Assembly: GCA_032622095.1 (NCBI GenBank) | Contig: CP136064.1 | Coordinates: 257,837,863 to 257,901,862 of the forward strand | Direction of reading: 5' to 3' | Origin: Siphonodentalium dalli | Lineage: Eukaryota > Mollusca > Scaphopoda > Gadilida > Siphonodentaliidae | Length of the DNA stretch: 64,000 bases | Shown here: positions 42,847 through 54,261 of the stretch, one piece after another | Layout of the letters: each line of letters starts with the position of its first letter | Position numbering within the stretch: position 1 is the first letter of the stretch | Notes under the pieces: model-generated | The model's database searches: none | What the model was told of the DNA's origin: nothing | Seen by the model: the letters and a program-made list of their open reading frames with translations, nothing else | Position numbers and translations under genes: made by a program

Positions 42847-45140
42847 TTAGCTCAACTTTACTTTGTAAAGTTTGAGCTATTGCCATGGCTTTGTCGTCCG
42901 TTGTCTGTGTGCGTAAGGTGCGTAAGGCGTCAACAATGCCGGCTACAGGTCGTACCTTTGGTTGGATCATTATGAAATTTGTCATAGCTGTTGACATCAA
43001 CATTTAGACCAGAATAATTAATTTTGGGGTCATTCGGAAAATAAACATGGCCGCCAGTGGCCATCTTGGATTTCAAAATTCATTCCATTAGCACGGGCTA
43101 CAGGCCGTACTGTTTGTCTGATCATCATGAAATTTGTCATGGATGTTAATATTGACATGTAGATGGGAACGAGTAATTTTGGGGTCATTCGGCCCAAAAA
43201 CATGGCTGCCAGCAGCCATCTTGGATTTTACTCTTTGTATGACTAAATTCTTTAGCACGGGCTGCAGGTCGTACTTTTAGTCTGATCATCATAAAATTTG
43301 TCAAGGATGTTAATAATCACATGTAGATGGGAACGAGTCATTTTGGGGTCATTCGGCCAAAAAACATGGCGCCAGCAGCCATCTTGGATTTTACTCTTTG
43401 TATGACTAAATCCTTTAGCACGAGCTACAGGTTGTACCTTTAGTCTGATTATCATAAAATTTGTCATGGCTGTTGAAATTGGAATGTAGATGGGAACGAG
43501 TCATTTTGGGGTCATTCGGACAAAAAACATGGCCGCCAGCAGCCATCTTGGATTTCAAAATTTAATCCATTAGCACGGGCCACAGGTCGTACTGTTTGTC
43601 TGATCATCATGAAATTTGTCATGGATGATAATATTGACATGTAGATGGGAACGAGTAATTTTGGGGTCATTCGGCCAAAAAACATGGCCGCCAGCAGCCA
43701 TCGTGGATTTTACTCTTTGTATGACTAAATCCTTTAGCACGGGCTACAGGTCGTACCTTTAGTCTGATCATCATAAAATTTGTCATGAATGTTAATAATG
43801 ACATGTACATGTAGATGGGAACGAGTCATTTTGGGGTAATTCGGTCAAAAAACATGGCTGCCAGCAGCCTTCTTGGATTTTACTCTTTGTATGACTAAAT
43901 CCTTTAGCACGGGCTACAGGTCGTACATTTAGTCTGATCATCATAACATTTGTCATGGCTGTTGAAATTGGAATGTAGATGGGAACGAGTCATTTTGGGG
44001 TCATTCGGCCAAAAAACATGGCGCCAGCAGCCATCTTGGATTTTACTCTTTGTATGACTAAATCCTTTAGCACGAGCTACAGGTTGTACCTTTAGTCTGA
44101 TTATCATAAAATTTGTCATGGCTGTTGAAATTGGAATGTAGATGGGAACGAGTCATTTTGGGGTCATTCGGACAAAAAACATGGCCGCCAGCAGCCATCT
44201 TGGATTTCAAAATTTAATCCATTAGCACGGGCCACAGGTCGTACTGTTTGTCTGATCATCATGAAATTTGTCATGGATGATAATATTGACATGTAGATGG
44301 GAACGAGTAATTTTGGGGTCATTCGGCCAAAAAACATGGCCGCCAGCAGCCATCGTGGATTTTACTCTTTGTATGACTAAATCCTTTAGCACGGGCTACA
44401 GGTCGTACCTTTAGTCTGATCATCATAAAATTTGTCATGAATGTTAATAATGACATGTACATGTAGATGGGAACGAGTCATTTTGGGGTAATTCGGTCAA
44501 AAAACATGGCTGCCAGCAGCCTTCTTGGATTTTACTCTTTGTATGACTAAATCCTTTAGCACGGGCTACAGGTCGTACATTTAGTCTGATCATCATAACA
44601 TTTGTCATGGCTGTTGAAATTGGAATGTAGATGGGAACGAGTCATTTTGGGGTCATTCGGACAAAAAACATGGCCGCCAGCAACCATCTTGCATTTAAAA
44701 ATTTAATCCATTAGCACGGGCGACAGTTCGTACTGTTCGTCTGATCATCATGAAATTTGTCATGGATGTTTATATTGACATGTAGATGGGAACGAGTAAT
44801 TTTGGGGTCATTCGGCCAAAAAACATGGCCGCCAGCAGCCATCTTGGATTTTACTCTTTGCATGACTAAATTCTTTAGCATGGGCTACAGGTCGTACCTT
44901 TAATCTGATCGTCATAAAATTTGTCATTGATGTTAACTATGACATGTAGATGGGAATGACTCATTTTGGGGTCATTCGTCCGAAAACATGGCCGCCAGCA
45001 GCCATCTTGGATTTTACTTTTCTCTTCATGTCTATAAACTAGTATTAGACATTCAGCTTTCCACATTACTAATCGCTCCATTGACTGTAATACATTAAAT
45101 TATTCCCTTTCCAAGTTGAGCTACAGTGTCATTGACACTT
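42847..45140 (+). mobile_element. Hairpin-headed modular element E5
   Basis: Head TTAGCTCAACTTTACTTTGT with AAAGTTTGAGCT, then modules, then the full tail TGACACTTTC. A four-module block of about 650 bp (roughly 43330-43980) is repeated almost exactly at 43981-44640, sharing rare variants such as CAGCCATCGTGGATTTTACT and CAGCAGCCTTCTTGGATT. Confidence 0.75.
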
Positions 45141-46326
45141 TCATTTAAAATCATTCTTTATTTATTTTATGATATGAAATAATGACAAAATAATATACAT
45201 GTAACAAATGATAATAAAATTAACTAAAAATTTAAACGGCATCGTCGTAGATGCCGTTGTCAGTGATTGGTGCTGAAGTCTCCGTGATCCTTCGGAGCAG
45301 CTGGCTTGTGGTCAAATCTCTGTCTCTGTACAGCTTCCAGAGGTTAAATATTTGACCCCGCACATGTGTGGTTTTGCTCCGTTAGACTCACCTTTCATGC
45401 AAAAAAAAAACTCAATAACATTTCTGGGTTGAAATCTTTTCAAGTCGAGCGATGATCTGGAAAATGGGGAAACCGAGTTAACTGGGACCAAATTCGGGTG
45501 GGGGAGCACGAATTGAACCATTTGCCACCAAAACCCAAAATTGGAATTTTAATTAAAAGTTGAATATCGAATGTCTATAATGCCTAACCTCTTAACTAAC
45601 TTCACACACCTCAGACTTCACAATTAATTAGCCAACATAAACACTATCTCAATCAAATTAAGCCGATTTAATCCCTACTAATTAATGGGGCCGACTTCTC
45701 TGGGGCTGTCTTCGCGTGGGGCCATCTTCATTTGAGGGCGATTTCGCCAGATACCCCACCAACGGTTGACGGATATCAATGAAATTTGGTATAAATGTTC
45801 ACTACTATGATGGCAATCAATTGAGAGTTCAATCGTTTTGTTCATTTTTTAAGAGTTTAGAATTTCAGAGCGTGAAAACCGCATACCACATTTGCAGTGA
45901 CCTGACATTGAATATTTTCTATTTTTCAGTCTCAGAGTGTGAAACTCATGTGTCTGACCAAATGTAGTGATGAATGACCATATGACGTGATGATTTAAGC
46001 TTTTAAACAATGGGAGGGAAATCAAGCAAGACAGATCCTGTCGTAAGTTACATGTATTTATTACACTCCAATGTGTGATTTCCATTGAAAATGCAGTTAA
46101 TTAAAAATGATAATGTCATGTATGTCATTTCATTCGACACGACCTACAGGCCACGTCCCTCATCCAATCGTCATCAAACCTCATATGTACCTTCAGTGTG
46201 ATCTTTTTGATGCCAGCTATAAAAAAATTCCGAATTACGATGAAAAACATGGCCACCAGAAGCCACCTTGGATTTCAAATTTGATTCCATCGTCACACCC
46301 TATAGCCCGTATTTATGGCCGGATCA
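45141..46326. other. Intergenic with a hairpin and a short coding-like end
   Basis: AACGGCATC (45235-45243) pairs exactly with GATGCCGTT (45250-45258). On the minus strand a frame ends LTTSQLLRRITETSAPITDN followed by GIYDDAV and stop near 45228, followed by A/T-rich DNA containing AATAAA. This could be the last codons of an unknown gene, but it is closed upstream by a stop near 45388. The remainder shows nothing recognisable. Confidence 0.3.
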
Positions 46327-48200
46327 TTTTTAGCTCAACTTTACAACGTAAAATTTGAGCTATTGCCATGGCTTGGTAGCCGTCGTCTGTACCTGCAAAT
46401 TTTTTATTTCAAATTGCAATACATTAGCACAGGCTACAGGCTGTACTGTTTGTCTTATCATCATGAAATTTATCATAGATGTTAATATTGACATGTAGAT
46501 GGGAACGAGTCATCTTTGGGTAATTCGGCCAAAAAACATGGCCGCCGGCAGCCATCATTGATTTTACTCTTTGCATGACTAAATCCTTTGGCATGGGCTA
46601 TAGGTCATACCTTTGGTCATCAGATCATCATGAAATTTGTCATGGATGTTAACATGGATGTTAGATGGGAACGAATCATTTTGGGGTCATTTGGCCATAA
46701 AACACTGCTGCGGGCAGCCATCTTGGATGGTACTCTTTGCATGACTAAATCCTTTGGCACTGGCTACAAGTCGTACCTTTGCTCAGATCATTATGAAATT
46801 TGTCAGGGCTGTTGACATTGAAATGTAGATGGGAACGAGTTATTTTGGGGTCATTTGCAAAAAAAACATGGCCACCAGTGGCCATCTTGTATTTCAAAAT
46901 TCAAACTATTAACACAAAATACAGGCTGGAGTGTTCGTCGGATCATCATAAAATTTGTCGTGGATGTTAATATTGACATCTAGACGGGAACAAATCATTT
47001 TGGGGTCATAAAACATGGCTGCCGACAGACATCTTTTACTCTTTGCATGACTAAATTCTTTGGCACGGGCTACAAGTCATACCTTTGGTCGGATCATTAT
47101 GCAATTTGTCATGGTCATTCGGCAGAAAAACATGGCCACCAGCAGGTATCTTGGATTTCAAAATTCAGTCCATAGCACGGGCTACAGGCCGGAGTGATCA
47201 TAGGATCATCATGAAATTTGTCATGGATGTTAACTTTACAACGTAAAATTTGAGCTATTGCCATGGCTTGGTAGCTGTCGTCTGTACCTGCAAATTTTTT
47301 ATTTCAAAATGCAATCCATTAGCATGGGCTACAGGCTGTACTGTATGTCTTATCATCATGAAATTTATCATAGATGTTAATATTGACATGTATATGGAAA
47401 TGAGTCATTTTGGGGTCAATCGGCCATAAAACATTGCTGCCAGCAGCCATCATGGATTTTACTCTTTGCATGAATAAATCCTTTGGCAGACCACATCGCT
47501 AATCTGATCATCACCAAACTTCATATGGATCATTGGGGTGCCTCTAGATGGGAGCATCAAAGTTTTCCGAATTTTGTTGAAAAACATGGCCACCAGTGGC
47601 CATCTTGGATTTTACTCTTTTTGACTAAATCCTTTGGTACACCCTACTGACGACATCCTACTTGTCCAATCGTCATTAAACATCACATGGATCTTCTGGA
47701 TGACCACAAGATGTGAATAATCTAATTTTTTCCGAATTTCGTTAAAAACATTCCACTGTCAGCCATTTTGGATTTTACTCTTTGCATGAATATATCCTTT
47801 ATTTGCCACACCCTACAGACCACATCCCGCATCCGATCATTATCAAACTATATGGATCTTCGAGGTGACCTCTAGATGGGAGCCATCAATTTTTTCCAAA
47901 ATTAGTTAAAAAACATCGGCAGCCATTTGCGATTTTACTCTTTGCATGACTAAATCCTTTGGCACACCCTACAGACCACATCCGATTATCACCAAACTTC
48001 CTATGGATCTTTTTGGTGACCAATTGATGGAAGCCATAAATTTTTCCAACCTTCATAGAAAAACATAGACGCTAGCGACCATTTTACTCTTTACTCTCTG
48101 TATGACTAAATCCTTCGGTGAATCCTAGAGGCAAACTACCATCATCTGATTATTATAATTACCGGTACCAATCTTCATACGGATCTTTGGGGTGACGTCT
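46327..48200 (+). mobile_element. Diverged hairpin-headed modular element E6
   Basis: Head TTTTTAGCTCAACTTTACAA with CGTAAAATTTGAGCTATTGC; a second, partial head appears at about 47232. The modules are more diverged than in E1-E5 and degrade towards 48200. The tail is not recognised. It is probably the oldest member in the window, with an internal duplication. Confidence 0.6.
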
Positions 48201-48906
48201 AGATTGGAGCCATTTTAGAATTTACTCTTCCTATTATTACTGCATCCTTTTGCACTCCCTCAGCCAAACCTTTTGATCTGATTAATCCAAAGCTGCATCT
48301 TCAGGGTAACATCTAGCTACTTAAACATATAAACAGTCTGAGCTCCCTATCGCTCTATGGATGTAATATTTGGCATGATCCCATGATCCACAGAGAGGCT
48401 CTATATCAGCACCGCATATAATCACTTTTGTTAAATTTTTGGAAACAGCTTAACAAGAGACGTGGTGGCAGGGTGGTTTGGCTGTGGTTTCCCACATAAT
48501 CGGCCACTCCAACTTTGGTAAAAATATTGAAAATTGCAAACCACATGTAGGGTGATATTGTTGTGATCGTTTTCCAACATATATTTATATCTTCGGACTG
48601 AAATTTAGCTGGAAATTTCCAACCGGGGATGTTCCATTGGAAATTGCCAAAAAATGGAAATCTTGAAGTATCAGTTGAAAAATTCCGAGCCAAGTTTCAT
48701 GTGTAAATGAGATTTTTGATCTGGGTCAATGGTGTGTAGTTGGATTTCCCAAGGTGGAGAACCCACAAATGAAGACACTCTAGCCAAGTCCTCTCGTGGC
48801 TTTAGCCAATAGAAAACCACATCAAAGGTCTGCTATGGTTTGAATACTTCTCAATCTGGGCAACACCGGGAACCATTTTGGACTCCTCAACCTTTGGCCT
48901 CTTTAA
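48201..48906. other. Intergenic, nothing recognised
   Basis: A 95-codon minus-strand frame (48406-48693) has no recognisable feature. No repeat was identified. Confidence 0.4.
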
Positions 48907-49158
48907 CCCTTTGAGTGCCAGGGTCCGATATTATCGGCCCTAAACCTACACAATAAGTCTGTTAAAGAATATAATAAAATATATTAAAATTGGAAAAATT
49001 GTATTAAAAAAAAAAAAAATTAAAAAATTTGTTAATTGTTAAGCCAATGCATTCTCTTATATATGCGAGGCGACCTATGGTCGACTCGCATATATAAGAG
49101 AATGCATTGGCACAGGGTATATGGGTTGATACAAAAATCGGACCTGGCACTCAAAGGG
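48907..49158. mobile_element. CCCTTTGAG-end MITE with TTAA target
   Basis: TTAA at 48903-48906 and 49159-49162. The ends CCCTTTGAGTGCCAGG(G)TCCG and CGGACCTGGCACTCAAAGGG are inverted repeats. The core is the hairpin CCAATGCATTCTCTTATATA with its complement (about 49045-49112), the same core as at 10149. This is a piggyBac-type non-autonomous element by its ends. Confidence 0.85.
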
Positions 49159-49291
49159 TTAAGTCACGGTTACAGAGAATGACGATGTTTGCCCAATAGC
49201 GGGGTAACCTGCTGCTGATATATAACTTATAATATTATATTTTAGCCCCCTGTCAAATTTCGTATTTTATTGTGATGATAGTACAAACATG

Positions 49292-49436
49292 TACAGTAAT
49301 GCCCTAAATAATCTCGACTCCTTAACCGCAGCAGAAATATGGCTTGTTGCAACATGCCATATTTCCGACTAAATCCTGTAAAATTACCCATAATTCTGCT
49401 GTGGTTACGGAGTCGATTATTTAGGGCATTACTGTA
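49292..49436. mobile_element. CAGTAATG palindromic MITE, both ends intact
   Basis: TACAGTAATGCCCTAAATAA on the left and TTATTTAGGGCATTACTGTA on the right. It is shorter than the copy at 42041 because part of the left arm and centre is deleted. Confidence 0.85.
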
Positions 49437-49876
49437 GTAATAGTGGACTGTAAGTTATTACATGTAACTGTAGTATGTACTACACCTATAATTATCACCC
49501 TATAATTATTGTAATATCGAATCTCAGCATGTTATGGTTTCTCCACTATGTGTCACATATGATCATATTATTTTCTACACCAGTTTCTTATGACCAAGAC
49601 ATATTGAAATGTCACGTTCTTGATCAGTTACAACACCACAAGACTTTTCTGTTAAATAATGCATAAGTTTACCGAATCACGCAATAATATGACGTCACGA
49701 CGTATTGCTGAGAGTAGAATAACATCTTGAGAGTGGAAAAATGCATTCGGTCTTCTGGGAGTGGAGATTTAGCTAGCCATTAATAAGAAATACCAAACAC
49801 AGCATTGACCGCAAAAATACATCTGGCATCATGTCATGCGCACACGCTCATAAGTCGTGCTAACGTTGCAATATCA

Positions 49877-50143
49877 ATGACTGTTTTGATGTCTATTATA
49901 CTTTCATTGTTTGCTTTGGTTACACTGATTTACGCTGGTGCATGCAATGTACGTACGTGTACTGTAAGTCATCAAGTATTCTGTCAACTCAACCAAGATC
50001 GCGAGGTGCACACATTTGGTTCCATGCTTTTCAAGATCAGGCGTGCAAATGTGCACAAGCACTGTTATGCGCCTCGAATTTGGACTGAAAATATCTATAT
50101 TAACCCTTTGAACCCTGGCTCCCCACAACGATCGACACCCTGA
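49877..50143 (+). CDS. Possible small secreted cysteine protein
   Basis: From the ATG at 49877 the frame gives MTVLMSIILSLFALVTLIYA, a good signal-peptide-like hydrophobic start, followed by GACNVRTCTVSHQVFCQ and then HTFGSMLF...HKHCYAP. The C-x7-C spacing and a T-F-x-S motif recall Kazal-type inhibitor domains, but two of the six expected cysteines are missing, so the family link is weak. The frame also continues 24 codons upstream to 49805. Its last 14 codons or so lie in a transposon end (from 50100), so the native C-terminus is lost or the frame is fortuitous. Confidence 0.3.
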   Translation: MTVLMSIILSLFALVTLIYAGACNVRTCTVSHQVFCQLNQDREVHTFGSMLFKIRRANVHKHCYAPRIWTENIYINPLNPGSPQRSTP

Positions 50144-52722
50144 CCCTGGGCTCCCAGTGGTATTTTTACGTGCGCTCGCGCAACAGTATGGCGATCAGAC
50201 AGATTCGTAGGTTGGTGTCACCGTACTCCGTTTCACTCCATGACGTCACCAAAAACGACGTAAAACCTCGTGGCGTTCTGACATTTTTACTGTGCCGCGT
50301 TTTTGCTATGTTTATTTTATGTGTTGTTTTCGATTATTTATTTGTCGCCGATATCGCCATTTGTCGGGATTCCCTGTTTCTATATTTAAAACTGGCATGC
50401 TCGTAGTGAGCCTCGATTTCGATTTTTTTCTCCGAGGTCAAAATACGTCAGAGTTATGACAAAAATAAATCGACCTACAGTTTCTCCATCAGAACTCTAC
50501 ATCAAAGAGCATATAGACTCCTTCGGGACCTACATAGACTCTTTCATTTGGGTATTTTTACTTATAATTGGGAAGTTTTATCATTTTTGGTTCGTGCGAA
50601 GACCTCTTTTTATCGTGCGGGAAAAGAGAGACATTCAAAACGCGATTTCGTAATTCGACGCAATAGGCTGAATAGCCTAACCTTCAGCCGAGTTCCGGGT
50701 CAAATACGACGAATGACGTAACACAAAACAGAACGCATTTGTTGACACAAACACCGTTTGAAGAGTTTATTATTACATAAAATGATCGTTATTGATTAAT
50801 TATTGATTAATTATTGATATTTATTGTTGCATATTGGCTGCTATCAATATTTACACAAATATTATTAATTATTTCTTATAATTGCTCCTTTGGTCAACTT
50901 TGACTATCGGAAAATGAAAATGAAAATATGCCGCTGAATAAAATGTAAATATTATATTAAATATTAAATATTAAAGTCTCATCCTTTCGGCAACATGGAA
51001 TTGGTTTTAATTACTTAAATGATTAATATAGTAATTTGCCTTTTATCTGTGACGAAATGAGAAATGGTAATTGTCTTTTTTTGCTAACATTAAATAAAAT
51101 AAAATAAATTAAGTAAAATACAGTGAAATTATTTTTTAAATTATTGTTTATTACATTTTTGCGCACGTTGGCATCTCTCTGAGTGCATTCTAGTTTATAT
51201 TGTGGCCAGTGTTTAGATGTATGGTGTTGTTAATGTTCAAGTCGTGTCACATTTCTGAAACTTTAGATGTATGTTTCCCATGGACCACTGATTATTTTAC
51301 GATATAGTTACATTGCCACGTGGTCACTCCATGGTAACGGTTGCTAGGCATCTACCCGATATTGAAAGTAAAATACAATTATAGCTTTTACGGTCGTAAT
51401 TCAGCCCAAGGAAATGGCGTTTTTGATGCAGTCAACACCCTATAGTGAAATTTGAGATATATCTGGCCAGAAGTATGATCCTATATATATAACTTGTATT
51501 TAAGGGTAGCAACGGTTGCTAAGCAAATACCCCAAATGATCGAATGACACCATTGCCCTGTGAATCCAATTGTATTATGCCCCAATTTAGACATTCTTGG
51601 CATGCACATGCTGGTGGTTATGTTCAAATGGTGCTACAGGTCTGAAATTTTACAGGTATGTTCCCATGGGCCACTGTGTATTTTTTTTAGAACGGTATAC
51701 TTTTCCACACGTTCACTCCCTGGTAACGGTTTCTAAATAACTACCCGGAACTGAAAGTATAATGCAATTATAGCTTATAGCGTCGTATAATTCTGCGCTA
51801 AGAAACGGCATTTCCTATGCAGTCAATACCCTATTGTGAAACTGGAAATACATCAGGTCAGAATATATGGAAGATTGAACCTACATGTAGTTTGTATTTA
51901 ACGGTATCAATGGTTGCTAAGCATATAGCCCAAGTGATCGAATGACACCACTTCCCTGTGTATTCAATGGCATTACGTCCTGTGTTAGACATCGCCTATA
52001 GGGCACGTGATGGTCATGTTCAAATGGTGCCATGAGTCTTAACTTTACATAATTGCTCAATAATACACGATTTGACCACGTGTTAGTAATGGGCACGCGC
52101 AAGTAGATCGGAATAGATGGTATTGTGACCATGCAACCCATTTCCACAGTACTACTCTGGTGCAATGTCAAAACGTGCAGCTGTATAACGCAAATTTATG
52201 TACTATGGAGATCCTTGATTTGATTGTATCATTTCACAAAAATCCATACATTTATCATTTTATCCTATGCGCATGCGCGAAATAAATCGACTCAAATAAG
52301 AAACTACGTGCGCCTTCCTCACATATGACAAAACACTGATTATGTATGCAATACTAATTTAAACAAAAAAGAGTGATCGAAATGGTGTCATTCTACAATC
52401 CTGCGAACCGCGCAACAATGTAGAGCTTTACCCGAATCGCTTCAAATAATGTACGTTTGTTGAATTCTGCGCTGTGCGCATGTGCATGTTTTTTCTACCC
52501 CAACTAGTCGGCAACAAACTCTTACACATGCACCCATGGAACTGCTGAAGTTCCTTGGGATCATTTACATAGATATAAGTGGATATAACAATGGTTATAA
52601 TATGTATACACATGCTACATAGGTTTATGATGTCAATGAATGCTGCTGTCCGCTTTTGCGGCCAGTCGGGTGTATGAACGTTTTCTGGCTGGCCGCTTTT
52701 GCTGCCAGTCGGGTTCAAAGGG
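50104..52722. mobile_element. 2.6-kb candidate element with CCCTTTGAACCC ends
   Basis: TTAA (50100-50103) precedes CCCTTTGAACCC, and GGGTTCAAAGGG is followed by TTAA (52723-52726). These are 12-bp perfect inverted ends with a piggyBac-type target. Near the right end CCGCTTTTGCGGCCAGTCGG and CCGCTTTTGCTGCCAGTCGG are subterminal direct repeats. The interior has no long frame, so it is non-autonomous or decayed. The two ends could instead belong to separate small MITEs. Confidence 0.5.
51220..52060 (+). repeat. Two tandem units of about 405 bp plus part of a third
   Basis: GTTAATGTTCAAGTCGTGTC, then CACTCCATGGTAACGGTTGC, then GTAGCAACGGTTGCTAAGCA (51227-51630) is followed in the same order by GTTATGTTCAAATGGTGCTA, CACTCCCTGGTAACGGTTTC and GTATCAATGGTTGCTAAGCA (51631-52012). 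A third start (GTCATGTTCAAATGGTGCCA) is at 52013. The array lies inside the 2.6-kb candidate element. Confidence 0.7.
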
Positions 52723-52766
52723 TTAAGTTAATAACAAACAATCATGACAATATGTTTGGTCTTCAG

Positions 52767-53582
52767 GTTCAGGAAGAAAGGCGAGAGACTCGAAATGAAA
52801 GGTGGAGAGAGGTGGGCCGTATGGCAGAGTTTGAGAGGCGGGCACTAGAAGAAGCTGAGAGGTGGGCACTAGAAGAAAGGCGGAGGGAGGCGGTCCATAG
52901 GTCAGTTGCTGAGAGGTTGGCACAGTTTGAAAGCTTTGGAAGGGAAAAAGTTGAGAGGCGGGCACTAGAAGAAGCTGAGAGGCGGGCACTAGAAGAAAGG
53001 CGGAGAGAGGCGGTCCATAGGTCCGTTGCTGAGAGGTTGGCACAGTTTGAAAGCTTGGGAAGGGAAAAAGCTGAAAGGCGGGCACTAGAAGAAAGGCGAA
53101 AAGATGAGGCTCGGATGGCAGAGGCTGAGAGGCAGGCACAAGAAAAAAGGTGGAGAAGAGAAGAAGCTGAGAGGCGGGCATTAGAAGAGAGGCGGAGAGA
53201 GGAGGTCCTTAGGGCAGAGTCTGGGAGGCTGGCACTAGAAGAAAGGGAGGCCCGTAGGGCAGAAAGGCGGATAGAGAAGGCCGGTAAGGCAGCAGCTGAG
53301 CTGGCACAAGTAGAAAGGTGGACGAGGGAAGAAGCTGAGAGACATGCTCGAATAGAAAGGCAGCGAGAGGAGACCCGTAGAGCAGAGGTTGAGAGGCGGG
53401 CACAAGAAGAAGCTGAGAGGCGGGCGCTAGCAGAAAGGTGGAGAGAGGAGGCACGTAGCGCAGAGGCTGAGAGACATGCACAAGAAGAAAGGCTGAGAGA
53501 GGCGGCCCATAGGGCAGATGCTGAGAGGCGGGCACAAGAAGAAAGGCAGCGAGAAATGGAGGCCATGACCTTACCAAAATGA
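52767..53582 (+). CDS. Exon for a Glu/Arg-rich coiled-coil protein
   Basis: An open frame of about 271 residues from a plausible acceptor (TTTGGTCTTCAG, ending 52766) to a TGA at 53580-53582. It is almost wholly made of heptad-friendly charged repeats such as AERRALEERRREAVHRSVAE and RRAQEEAERRALAERWREEA, as in trichohyalin-like or other long coiled-coil proteins. The first part has two near-identical 40-residue units (120 bp, about 52836-52955 and 52956-53075). The frame also extends upstream to an ATG at 52656, but those codons lie in the transposon end, so I prefer the spliced start. No membrane segment or catalytic motif is seen. Antisense frames of 120-285 codons are shadows of the low-complexity sequence. 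The cellular role is unknown. Confidence 0.45.
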   Translation, partial: VQEERRETRNERWREVGRMAEFERRALEEAERWALEERRREAVHRSVAERLAQFESFGREKVERRALEEAERRALEERRREAVHRSVAERLAQFESLGREKAERRALEERRKDEARMAEAERQAQEKRWRREEAERRALEERRREEVLRAESGRLALEEREARRAERRIEKAGKAAAELAQVERWTREEAERHARIERQREETRRAEVERRAQEEAERRALAERWREEARSAEAERHAQEERLREAAHRADAERRAQEERQREMEAMTLPK

Positions 53583-53594
53583 GAAGCCATTATT

Positions 53595-53945
53595 AAGCGT
53601 TTTTCTAGCGTTCTGTTGTTTGCCAAAAAACGCTAAGATGAAATACTAAGAATGGGATGAGCTAATTTAATGTTAATCTTAGCGTTTAAACGCTTAATCT
53701 AAGCGTTTAAACGCTACCTTAGCGTTCGCTTAGTATTTGACAAGCGTTCATATGGGGTAAAATATTTAAATGAGCTTAGCGTTTAAACGCTAATTTAAGC
53801 GTTTCTTAGCGTTGAAATGCTTCCTTAGCATTGAAACGCTTATCATTAAAACGCTTAGCTTATTAATTTCCAACCTCATAATGCTTAGCGTTTATCTAAG
53901 CGTTTTAACGCTAAGAAACGCTTCTTAGCGTTTAAACGCTAACAT
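53595..53945. repeat. Cluster of AGCGTTTAAACGCT palindromes
   Basis: Within about 350 bp AGCGTT occurs 12 times and its complement AACGCT 9 times. Four copies form the perfect 14-bp palindrome AGCGTTTAAACGCT and one forms AGCGTTTTAACGCT. Spacing is irregular, so it is not a simple satellite. It starts 13 bases after the stop of the coiled-coil exon. Confidence 0.85.
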
Positions 53946-54261
53946 AAGCACTTACAACCAAAGACTAACATATTAACCCTTACACATCTATTTGACTGCC
54001 CCCTGCTGAATGTAATATGAATATCAAACCAATCTCACTGACACAGATACCGGTAATGTAATATAAAATCATGTCCTGAAACGAATTCATATGTAGCATG
54101 CATCGATTAAAAATGTTACCTTACTTTGTTGAAGAATCACTGAACCTATGTGCTCTTAAGAATCTCCTAGCCATTTCCTCAGGGTTAGAATAAGGAATAT
54201 TTCCAGAATTGTGAATAAACAGAATTTAATTAATACTTTTCAAATAACATTTTAATGTTAA
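53946..54261. other. Intergenic, nothing recognised
   Basis: AT-rich, with no frame, repeat or hairpin of note. Confidence 0.5.

Noticed and set aside
30348-45081. Many minus-strand frames with PNDPKMTHSHLHVNI-type translations
   Set aside because: They are translations of the 165-bp E-family module and end wherever a module varies.
52723-53626. Antisense frames of 122, 152 and 285 codons opposite the coiled-coil exon
   Set aside because: Ser/Leu-rich shadows caused by the low-complexity purine-rich sense strand; no start or splice support.
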